From positions 1-26,313 of the forward strand of contig CAZYQW010000127.1 of assembly GCA_964649825.1 (NCBI GenBank): a stretch of 26,313 nucleotides of DNA, given 5' to 3'. Below, piece by piece: positions 7,697-13,732 of this stretch. A program made the position numbers and the translations under genes. This stretch comes from CAZYQW01 sp964649825 (lineage in GTDB: Bacteria > Planctomycetota > B15-G4 > JADJEK01). The notes beneath the pieces are model-generated. The model was given only the letters and a program-made list of their open reading frames with translations. It searched no databases and had not been told where the DNA came from. Numbering within the stretch: the stretch's first letter is position 1; each line of letters opens with the position of its first letter.

Positions 7697-9048
7697 GGCG
7701 ACGCCTCCACGCCGACTCGACGGCGGACCCACAGCACGAGGAGGATCGCGCAGGTGAGCAGCCCGAACGTGAGCCCCCACCACAGACCGCGCGGACCGGC
7801 TCCCAAGGAGAACGTCAGGAACATGCCGAGCGGGAACGCCAAGCCCCAGTACCCGACGAGGTTGATCACCGCGGGCACTCTCGTGTCGCCCGCACCGCGG
7901 AGGATTCCGCACGCAACGGTCTGCGCGCCGTCGAAGACCTGGAACAGCCCAGCGATCGGAATCAAAAGGACCGCCATCGCCACAACCTCCGGGTCGTCCG
8001 TATAAAGACGCGCGAGGGGTTCGGGAAGTCCGTAGAAGATCGACGCGGACACCAGCATCACGATCGTGCCGATGAGGAGCGACGCCCGCGCCGCGAGTCG
8101 AGCCCCGGCCGCGTCGCGGCGTCCGATGGCGTTGCCGACGCGCGTCGCCGCCGCCGCGCCGATCCCGAGGGGGATCATGAACGACGTGCTGGCCAAGTTC
8201 ATGGCGACGACGTGCCCGCCGATCGCGACCACTCCGATGCTCATCATCGTGAGCGAGACGGCGACGAACACCCACACCTCGAGCGCCATCTGGACTCCGA
8301 TCGGAACGCCGCGCACGCAAAGGCGCCACAGCGCCCCGGGCGCGAACACGCCGCGCTCCGGTCGCTCCCACTGCGGACCGATGCGGATCCAGAACGCCGC
8401 GGCGAGCGTCGCGAACAGGACCCACCGCGAGAAGCTCGACCCCCACGCGGCGCCGACCGCTCCCAGCGCCGGGAAACCGAGCTTTCCGTAGATCAAGATC
8501 ACGTTCAGGACGACGTTCACGACGTTCGCCACCGCCACCGCCACGAAGACGGGCCGAACGATGCTCATCGCCTGGAGGACCTGCTTGAGCACGGTGAACA
8601 GGAAGAGCCCCGGCACCCCGACCGCCGCGACCTGGATGTAGTCGGTCGCGATCTCGATGACCGCCGCGTCGTCCGAGAGCCGGTGGAGCACGGGAAGCGC
8701 CAGAAGGAAGACCCCCACGATCACGGCGGCGAGCACGACCGCGAGAGTGCCGCCGCGCAGTACCGCGGCCGAGATCGCGCGGCGGTCGCCGCCGCCGAAC
8801 GCCTGCGCGACGACCGGGTCCATCACGAACAACGTCCCCATGCCGAGGATCATCCAACCGAACGAGTACGTATGTCCGAGTGCGACCGCGGCCAGCGCGG
8901 TCTTCGACACGCGTCCGACCATCATGACGTCGACGATGCCGAACGCCATCATGCCGAGCTGCACGATCGCGACGGGGACCGCGAGCCGCAGAAGGGCGCG
9001 ACACTCCGTCGCGAGTTCGCCTCGGCGTTTGTTGGCCACGTCGTGCAT
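7693..9048 (-). CDS. MATE family multidrug/toxin efflux transporter
   Basis: A 451-residue cation-coupled exporter of the MATE (NorM/DinF) family with 12 predicted membrane segments in two homologous halves. Characteristic stretches are LLRLAVPVAIVQLGMMAFG with VDVMMVGRVS in the first helices, GTLFVMDPVVAQAFGGGD, and the second-half equivalents LCVRGVPIGVQMALE, GAAAATRVGNAIG and DGAQTVACGILRGAGDTR. The ATG at 9048 is 46 bp from the divergent gene at 9095. Longer frames upstream of it run antisense through that gene and were rejected. The stop overlaps the next gene's GTG. Substrate is unknown; organic cations or metabolites are typical. Confidence 0.93.
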   Translation of the reverse strand: MHDVANKRRGELATECRALLRLAVPVAIVQLGMMAFGIVDVMMVGRVSKTALAAVALGHTYSFGWMILGMGTLFVMDPVVAQAFGGGDRRAISAAVLRGGTLAVVLAAVIVGVFLLALPVLHRLSDDAAVIEIATDYIQVAAVGVPGLFLFTVLKQVLQAMSIVRPVFVAVAVANVVNVVLNVILIYGKLGFPALGAVGAAWGSSFSRWVLFATLAAAFWIRIGPQWERPERGVFAPGALWRLCVRGVPIGVQMALEVWVFVAVSLTMMSIGVVAIGGHVVAMNLASTSFMIPLGIGAAAATRVGNAIGRRDAAGARLAARASLLIGTIVMLVSASIFYGLPEPLARLYTDDPEVVAMAVLLIPIAGLFQVFDGAQTVACGILRGAGDTRVPAVINLVGYWGLAFPLGMFLTFSLGAGPRGLWWGLTFGLLTCAILLVLWVRRRVGVEASP

Positions 9049-9094
9049 CTCTACAACGTAGCAACTCGAGAATCGCCCGTTCCACCGTGCCGAT

Positions 9095-9607
9095 ATGAGT
9101 CGACGACAGGACGCCCGGAAGGACTCGCTGCTCCCCCTCGAACTCCTGCTGGTCGGCGGGTGGATCGCCGTGACCGTCGTGCAGTGGCTCGCCCGCCAAA
9201 GCCACGTCGAGCTGCTGCGTGAGACGCGGCTCGCTCTCCTCGGTCGACTGCTTCCGCGGACCACGGCGGAGGAACGGCTCGCCGCGATGCGGTTCTGCGT
9301 CACCGAGATCGACCGCCTGCTCGCGTTCCGCGTCGGACTCGGCGAGGCGATCCTCGGCGCGTTCCTCGTGCTGCTCGCGCTGCGCCGGCACGCGCACGGC
9401 CTGGGTCTCGCGCTGCCGTTCTGCGCATTCACGATCGCGCTTGCGTTCGCGTTCGTCCTGTCGCCGGACGCCGCCCGCCTCGGCGCCGCCGCTCGGATGG
9501 ACGCGCTGACCCGCGTCTACTGGATCGCCTACGCGCTCGAAGTGCTGAAGGTGCTGGTGCTGTTCACGATGTTCCTTCTCGTGCAGCGCTCGGTGAGGAC
9601 GCGATGA
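9095..9607 (+). CDS. Small integral membrane protein, unknown family
   Basis: 170 residues with four predicted membrane segments: LLLVGGWIAVTVVQWLA (about 18-34), FRVGLGEAILGAFLVLLAL (about 77-96), LALPFCAFTIALAFAFVL (about 105-123) and YALEVLKVLVLFTMFLLV (about 147-165). The soluble stretch between segments 1 and 2 is charged. The TGA lies inside ATGA, which also contains the start of the pseudouridine synthase, so the two are translationally coupled. I do not recognise a domain. It may be a transporter accessory or a simple envelope protein. The start ATG at 9095 is the only one before the first hydrophobic segment and gives a basic N-terminus. Confidence 0.7.
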   Translation: MSRRQDARKDSLLPLELLLVGGWIAVTVVQWLARQSHVELLRETRLALLGRLLPRTTAEERLAAMRFCVTEIDRLLAFRVGLGEAILGAFLVLLALRRHAHGLGLALPFCAFTIALAFAFVLSPDAARLGAAARMDALTRVYWIAYALEVLKVLVLFTMFLLVQRSVRTR

Positions 9608-10311
9608 CCACGCACGACGATGAACCGTACGAGGTCCTGTACGAGGACACGTTCGTCGTCGCGGTGAACAAGCCGCCGGGGGTCCTATCGGTGCCGCCCA
9701 GCCAGGGCGGCGCCAGGAACGTGGCCGATCGCATCCGGCGCCGCGGTCTCGCGCGCGGCGAGCAGGCGTTCCCCGTCCATCGACTCGACCGCGACACGTC
9801 CGGGATCCTGCTCTTCGCCAAGACGATCGCGGCGCGCGACGCCCTCGTGCTCGCGTTCAGGGACCGAACGGTGAAGAAGCGGTACCGCCTCATCGTTCAC
9901 GGTCGCCCACGGCGGAGCAGCGGAACGATGACCACCTACGTCACGGACGACGGCGCCAAGGCGCGTTCGTCGCCTCGACCGAGCGCGCGGGGGAAGGCGG
10001 CGAAGACCCACTACCGCGTCCTCGAGACGTTCGCCGCGACGTCGTTGGTCGAGGCGAACCCCGAGACGGGGCGGTTCAACCAGATCCGTCTTCACATGGT
10101 GGACCTCGAGTGCCCGATCGTCGGGGAACGAAAGTACGCGATCGCGTCCCGCTACCCCACGAAGCATCGCCGGGTCCTGCTCCACGCGGCGCGGCTCGAG
10201 TTCCCCCACCCGGTCGGGGGGCGCTCCGTCGTCGTCGAAGCGTCCGATCCGGACGACTTCCGGGACATGCTCGCAAGGCTCCGCGACGTCCCCCCGCGAC
10301 GCCGGCGGTGA
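9604..10311 (+). CDS. RluA/RsuA-family RNA pseudouridine synthase
   Basis: A 235-residue stand-alone catalytic domain that isomerises uridine to pseudouridine in rRNA or tRNA. Visible motifs: NKPPGVLSVPPS (motif I, about residues 22-33), HRLDRDTSGILLFAK (motif II, 59-73, catalytic Asp62), KKRYRLIVHGRP, and the late motif GRFNQIRLHM, the RluA-type xQIRxH. No N-terminal S4 RNA-binding domain is present, as in RluA, RluC-like short forms and TruC. The C-terminus is Arg-rich. It overlaps the preceding membrane-protein gene by four bases. The convergent gene on the other strand ends 20 bp beyond. Substrate position in RNA cannot be assigned. Confidence 0.9.
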   Translation: MTTHDDEPYEVLYEDTFVVAVNKPPGVLSVPPSQGGARNVADRIRRRGLARGEQAFPVHRLDRDTSGILLFAKTIAARDALVLAFRDRTVKKRYRLIVHGRPRRSSGTMTTYVTDDGAKARSSPRPSARGKAAKTHYRVLETFAATSLVEANPETGRFNQIRLHMVDLECPIVGERKYAIASRYPTKHRRVLLHAARLEFPHPVGGRSVVVEASDPDDFRDMLARLRDVPPRRRR

Positions 10312-10331
10312 CCCTCGGCCCACGCTCCTCT

Positions 10332-11333
10332 TCAGTAGTAGTGGGTCTCAACGTCCGGCTCGCAGAGCCTCGCGAACGCCGAATCGAGGCTCCCCCGGCA
10401 CGTTCCCTCCAGCGGGCAGCGGTCGCGGCAGGCGTAGTCGGTGCTCGCGATCAGCGAGCAGCCGTCCCGGTGCGCGCACGGCTTCGGCTCGCGACAGACG
10501 GGCTCGTGCTCGTAGAAGCAGCAGTTGCGCCCGATCATCCAGAGCACGTTGTCCGCCTCGAAGAGCGCGCCGCCGAGCGCGACCGCGATCCGCCGACCCG
10601 CCTCCGACGCGACGCGACGAAGCGCGGCGTCCTCCTCGTCCGAGCAGTGCTCGCGCTCGACGAGCTTCCGCCCGAGCCACGGTTCGACGCGCACGACTCC
10701 CGCCCGCAGGAGCACGCGGAGGACGTGGTAGTCGATCGGGAGTCCGATCGATTCGGGGTCGACGAGCGCGAGGAGCTTCATGCGCTGGAGGAAGATCAGG
10801 AGAAGGTACGACTTCTTCCGCGCGGGGTCCGCGTACGCCTCGCTCTCGGCGAGCCGCGCGATGATGCCGTCGTCGCCGCCCGCGCGGTCGTGGGTGTCGC
10901 GGCAGAGTCGGAGGAGCGAAGAGTCGTACCGACTGGACAGGAGCGCGGAGACGTCCTTCAGGAGCCGCAACCGTTCGCTCGCACGATCGAGCGTGGAGTC
11001 GCGCGCGCAGCGCGAGTCGGAGAAGAACGCGAGCAGGTCGTCCTCGTTCCAACGCTCGAAGGCGCTCGGCGAGAACGAGCGTGGATCGGCCAATACGTGC
11101 GCTCTGGCGCGACCAACGAGGTAGTCGCTGCCGCGCAACGAGACGCCGTCGACCACGCCGCGCAAGGTCCGCGTCTGCTGACAGATCGCGATCACGAAGC
11201 ACCAGAAGTTCGCTTCGTCGTCCGCGCTCGCGCCGTCGAGTCGAGGCACGAAGTACTCCGCGCTCGTGTGCACGCGTGACAGCACGCTCGCGATCTTCGC
11301 GAGCTGCTCGTCATCGATCGATGCGTTGCTCAT
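10332..11333 (-). CDS. Cys-rich protein with DNA-glycosylase (HhH-GPD)-like core, function unknown
   Basis: 333 residues, largely helical in appearance. Residues 199-213 read PIDYHVLRVLLRAGV, close to the VDxHVxRVxxRxG segment that carries the catalytic Asp of endonuclease-III-type HhH-GPD glycosylases (here Asp201, His203). An earlier segment, ANFWCFVIAICQQT (41-54), could correspond to the glycosylase N-terminal helix ending in a Gln pair. The C-terminus has nine cysteines (271, 272, 280, 286, 292, 302, 306, 312, 324), enough for a 4Fe-4S cluster plus a second site, and ends in ETHYY. An ATG at 11333 has GGAG 10 bp upstream. The similarity is weak and comes from motif reading only; the protein may act on another N-glycosidic substrate. 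It is monocistronic and convergent with the pseudouridine synthase gene. Confidence 0.7.
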   Translation of the reverse strand: MSNASIDDEQLAKIASVLSRVHTSAEYFVPRLDGASADDEANFWCFVIAICQQTRTLRGVVDGVSLRGSDYLVGRARAHVLADPRSFSPSAFERWNEDDLLAFFSDSRCARDSTLDRASERLRLLKDVSALLSSRYDSSLLRLCRDTHDRAGGDDGIIARLAESEAYADPARKKSYLLLIFLQRMKLLALVDPESIGLPIDYHVLRVLLRAGVVRVEPWLGRKLVEREHCSDEEDAALRRVASEAGRRIAVALGGALFEADNVLWMIGRNCCFYEHEPVCREPKPCAHRDGCSLIASTDYACRDRCPLEGTCRGSLDSAFARLCEPDVETHYY

Positions 11334-11460
11334 CCTCGTCTCGCTCCGGCGTCGACCGCTCGCTCGCGGCCGGCGCGTTACTGAAGTCGTTTGTCGCCCT
11401 AGCCGAAAAAACCTCTAGCAACTCGACATTTGTTGACGAAATCGTCATTCTCAGAGTGAA

Positions 11461-11482
11461 CGTCGCGCGCGGTTGCGCGACG
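11461..11482 (+). promoter_or_regulatory. Hairpin in the leader of the histone-like gene
   Basis: CGTCGCGC (11461-11468) pairs perfectly with GCGCGACG (11475-11482) around a six-base loop, 35 bp before the ATG at 11518. A smaller inverted repeat, GACGA/TCGTC (11435-11446), overlaps a TTGACG hexamer at 11433-11438 that could serve as a -35 element, though no good -10 box follows. The hairpin may stabilise or regulate the transcript; this is inference. Confidence 0.35.
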
Positions 11483-11517
11483 GCTGCTTCTCAATACTTA
11501 CTCCTGGAGGGGTAACC

Positions 11518-11655
11518 ATGGCGGCAACGAGAACGAAGAAGAAGGCGACCAAGAAGGCGGCGGCGAAGAAGACGGCGAAGAAGAAGGTCGCGAAGAAGGC
11601 GACCAAGAAGGCCACCAAGAAGGCCGCGAAGAAGAAGACCGCGCGCCGCAAGTAA
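11518..11655 (+). CDS. Lys/Ala-rich histone H1-like DNA-binding peptide
   Basis: A 45-residue protein made almost entirely of Lys, Ala, Thr and Arg, with repeated KKATKK, KKAAKK and KKTAKK units. The composition matches the C-terminal domain of eukaryotic histone H1 and bacterial Hc1/HU-tail-like proteins that compact DNA through non-specific phosphate contacts. The start is fixed by a GGAGGGG ribosome-binding site at 11506-11512 just before the ATG; an in-frame ATG at 11473 adds residues unlike the rest and overlaps the leader hairpin. The gene is single, with its own leader and a strong terminator, implying high independent expression. Third codon positions are biased (AAG for Lys, mostly GCG, GCC or ACC for the small residues), arguing against random low-complexity DNA. 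Confidence 0.8.
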   Translation: MAATRTKKKATKKAAAKKTAKKKVAKKATKKATKKAAKKKTARRK

Positions 11656-11664
11656 GGCGACACG

Positions 11665-11681
11665 CACTCGAGAAACGAGTG
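11665..11681 (+). other. Small hairpin just after the histone-like gene
   Basis: CACTCG (11665-11670) and CGAGTG (11676-11681) pair around AGAAA, nine bases after the stop codon and immediately before the terminator. It may protect the transcript 3' end or be part of the terminator fold. Confidence 0.4.
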
Positions 11682-11684
11682 AGG

Positions 11685-11731
11685 ACGCGAGCCGTCCGAG
11701 CCAACGCTCGGTAGGCTCGCGTTCTTGTTTT
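11685..11731 (+). terminator. Intrinsic terminator of the histone-like gene
   Basis: ACGCGAGCC (11685-11693) pairs with GGCTCGCGT (11714-11722). Inside this stem CCGAG (11696-11700) pairs with CTCGG (11707-11711). A T-rich tract TCTTGTTTT follows (to 11731). This is the clearest Rho-independent terminator in the window. Confidence 0.85.
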
Positions 11732-12892
11732 CAACCCCGAGAAAAGCTTTTCCCGAGAGCCACTCGCCGGCATAAACAGCGCTTTCGACTGCGTTTTCGT
11801 GGGCCGCGCGAATCTCCCTGCCCGCTTGATTTTCCCGGAAACCGCGAACGGCTGGCTGATCGTCGGCGGCTTCGCGCGTCGGCCGGCGCGCGAGCCCCGG
11901 CGACCGAATCGAACCATGCTCTGACGCTCGATCTCGAGCCTCCTCTCGATGGAAGCGCCATCCGAGAAGCTCACGAGCTGGTCGAGGCGATGAGGGATCA
12001 CCGCACGCACACGACTCTTCCTCTCTTCGAGCGCGCCGGGTCTTCGAGCGCGCCGGGTCGCGCGCCGGGCGACGCGTGATCGACGCGTCCACCGAGCCTC
12101 TCGACGCGTGTCGCGTTCGGCCGCGCGGCGTTCGCTCGCGTTCCCGCTCTCACCGGTTTCGATCGACGGGACGCGCCGAAAACGGTTACCCCGGGGACGA
12201 CGCGGATATCAGGGGGGTGGAAGGAAAGGAGGGCCTCGAATGGTCCGCTGCCCCGCCGCAACGAGAAACGACTCAGCCCCGACGAGATCGAGCGTCGTCG
12301 CTCCTCGATCGAACCAACCACCCTTCGACCGGCCGATGCGTCGCCGCCGCCCAACGCGGCGATCGAGGTCGCCGGTACGGTGACCGCGAGCGACGGCGTC
12401 GACCGGGCTCACGTCCGGCCGAACGCCGAAGGCTCGAACCCACTCCGATGCGCCGGCGAGGTCCTGCGGTCGAGCGCGCCGTCCGAGCGCGCGATCGACG
12501 GTCGGCCGGAACCGTTCGCGCTTGCTCATGCCGAGGGGTGGACGACAGACAACACCGGCTCGCTCGTGCGAGCCGGGATCGGAAACCGATCCGTCGAGAC
12601 CCGGCGGAGCCGGAACTTTTGGACCGGCGCTACCGTGCTTCGCCCGGGTGCTCGACGGATCCTTTATACGACTCGTCGAGACGTGGAAGCCGCTGGTGAT
12701 CGAGCCCCGCATTGCATTCGGGGCATTCGGGGCATTCGGAGGGACCGGCCCCCCTCGACCCCGCGGCACGACCGAGAGCGGCCACGTCTCGACGCGCTCA
12801 TTCTGACGAAAGATGCCCGAGACCGCACCTTTCTCCGCGCGAACGGGTCGGGCACCTTGCCTCGCCCGGGTCGAATGTCCGATAGTCCATCC
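11732..12892. other. About 1.1 kb without a convincing gene
   Basis: Several open frames exist on both strands, but none shows a recognisable domain, a ribosome-binding site, or the third-position GC pattern sustained over its length. Local structure seen: a palindrome around AAAAGCTTTT near 11742-11751, a tandem duplication of TCTTCGAGCGCGCCGGG near 12034-12060, and the 9-bp tandem repeat described separately. One minus-strand frame (about 12380 down to 12200) has moderately biased codons but gives no recognisable protein. The region also holds the promoter of the ECF sigma gene, where TTTATAC near 12664 is a weak candidate. It could contain decayed genes or an unrecognised RNA. Confidence 0.5.
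12716..12740. repeat. Short tandem repeat, 9-bp unit CATTCGGGG
   Basis: Two full units (12716-12724, 12725-12733) and a partial third (12734-12740) occur in the gene-poor stretch upstream of the ECF sigma gene. The nine-base period keeps frame on either strand, which inflates open frames there. Confidence 0.8.
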
Positions 12893-13477
12893 ATGGACCA
12901 CGGCGTCGAGCTCACGCAGCTCCTGGCTCTCCACAAGGACCGCCTGCGCGGCTTCGTTCGCGTCGAGGCGAAGGGCCTGCTGCGGCACGAGAGCGAGGAC
13001 GACCTCGTGCAGGGGATCCACGTGCATGCCTTGTCGGTGGCGGGCCGGTTCGAGTATCGCGGCGAGCGCGAGTTCATCGCCTGGTTGTTCACGGTGGCTC
13101 GCCAGCACGTCGTCGATCGAATCCGGTACTGGTCGGCCGAACGTAGGGACGGCGGGGACATCCTGCGAATCACCGCGGCGGGAGGAACCCGCGTCGACGC
13201 GACGCGCGGCGTGGAGCCCGCGGCGTCGATGACGGGACCGGTGACGGGAGCCGGTCGACGCGAGCAGCTCGCCCTCGCGGCCAAGGTGATCGCGACGCTG
13301 GCCGAGCGCGATCAGCAGCTGATCCGATGGATGAGCGAGGACGTGCCGCTCGAGGAGGTCGCGCGCCGCCTCGACGTCGGCTACGAGGCCGCGAAGCGCG
13401 CCCGCCTCCGAGCGATGGAACGGTTCCGCGTCGCGTTCGAGGAGGCGCAGAAGCGGCCGCCGGAGCCCTCGGCCTAG
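12893..13477 (+). CDS. ECF-family RNA polymerase sigma factor
   Basis: A 194-residue sigma-70 family protein with only regions 2 and 4, directing RNA polymerase to an alternative promoter set. Region 2 covers LLALHKDRLRGFVRVEAKG with SEDDLVQGIHVHAL and FIAWLFTVARQHVVDRIRYW (about residues 8-80). A variable linker follows, then region 4 with ALAAKVIATLAERDQQLIRWM, LPLEEVARRLDV-type helix-turn-helix residues and YEAAKRARLRAMERFR (about 120-185). The ATG at 12893 is preferred over the in-frame ATG at 12875, because the six extra codons have poor third-position GC and the region-2 helix starts soon after. No anti-sigma gene is adjacent. The TAG stop (13475-13477) overlaps the first bases of the interspersed element's terminal inverted repeat. 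Confidence 0.88.
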   Translation: MDHGVELTQLLALHKDRLRGFVRVEAKGLLRHESEDDLVQGIHVHALSVAGRFEYRGEREFIAWLFTVARQHVVDRIRYWSAERRDGGDILRITAAGGTRVDATRGVEPAASMTGPVTGAGRREQLALAAKVIATLAERDQQLIRWMSEDVPLEEVARRLDVGYEAAKRARLRAMERFRVAFEEAQKRPPEPSA

Positions 13478-13637
13478 CAGCCCGTGGTGAAAGTCATTGC
13501 GGCTGCGGCAGGCCCTCGCGACCGATCTCTTCGTTGCAGGATCCTCGACGTACAGGCAGTACGCCTGCGGTCCTGTGCCTCGATCTCGGTCGCGATGACC
13601 TCGCCTCGCTTCGAAAGCACTTTCACCACAGGCTGCT
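13476..13637. repeat. Interspersed palindromic element, copy 2 (complete, 162 bp)
   Basis: Terminal inverted repeats are AGCAGCCCGTGGTGAAAGT (13476-13494) and, at the other end, ACTTTCACCACAGGCTGCT (13619-13637), matching 18 of 19 when one is reverse-complemented. The interior matches copy 1 almost exactly. The same nested hairpin forms, with CGTAC (13549-13553) paired to GTACG (13559-13563). The change in the TCCTGC arm to TCCTGT keeps pairing as a G-U wobble in RNA. CTAG spans the left border (13474-13477). No obvious target-site duplication flanks it. It has no open frame of its own, so any mobility would need a transposase in trans. Confidence 0.9.
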
Positions 13638-13732
13638 GGACCAGCGAGGGTGGTGTTCCAGGACTCCGGGGTCGAAGTCGGCGGCGAGGAGGCGCAAGAC
13701 CACGTGAGAGCCTTCGCTCGGGGTCGATGCGA

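Noticed and set aside
7079..9397. Single 772-residue open frame on the minus strand
   Set aside because: Its first two thirds are an Arg/Gly-rich shadow of the MATE gene. Only the last 205 residues, from the GTG at 7696, look like a real protein.
160..11333. Queuosine pathway linkage between queA and the Cys-rich protein
   Set aside because: They are about 9 kb apart with unrelated genes between, and the glycosylase-like motif alone does not indicate queuosine chemistry.
12380..12892. N-terminal extension of the ECF sigma factor
   Set aside because: About 165 residues of mixed, non-homologous sequence including the 9-bp tandem repeat; ECF factors begin near the ATG at 12893.
13468..13645. 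Target-site duplication around the complete repeat element
   Set aside because: The bases outside the inverted repeats (GGCCT left, GGACC right) do not form a direct repeat, so a classical transposition footprint is not shown.
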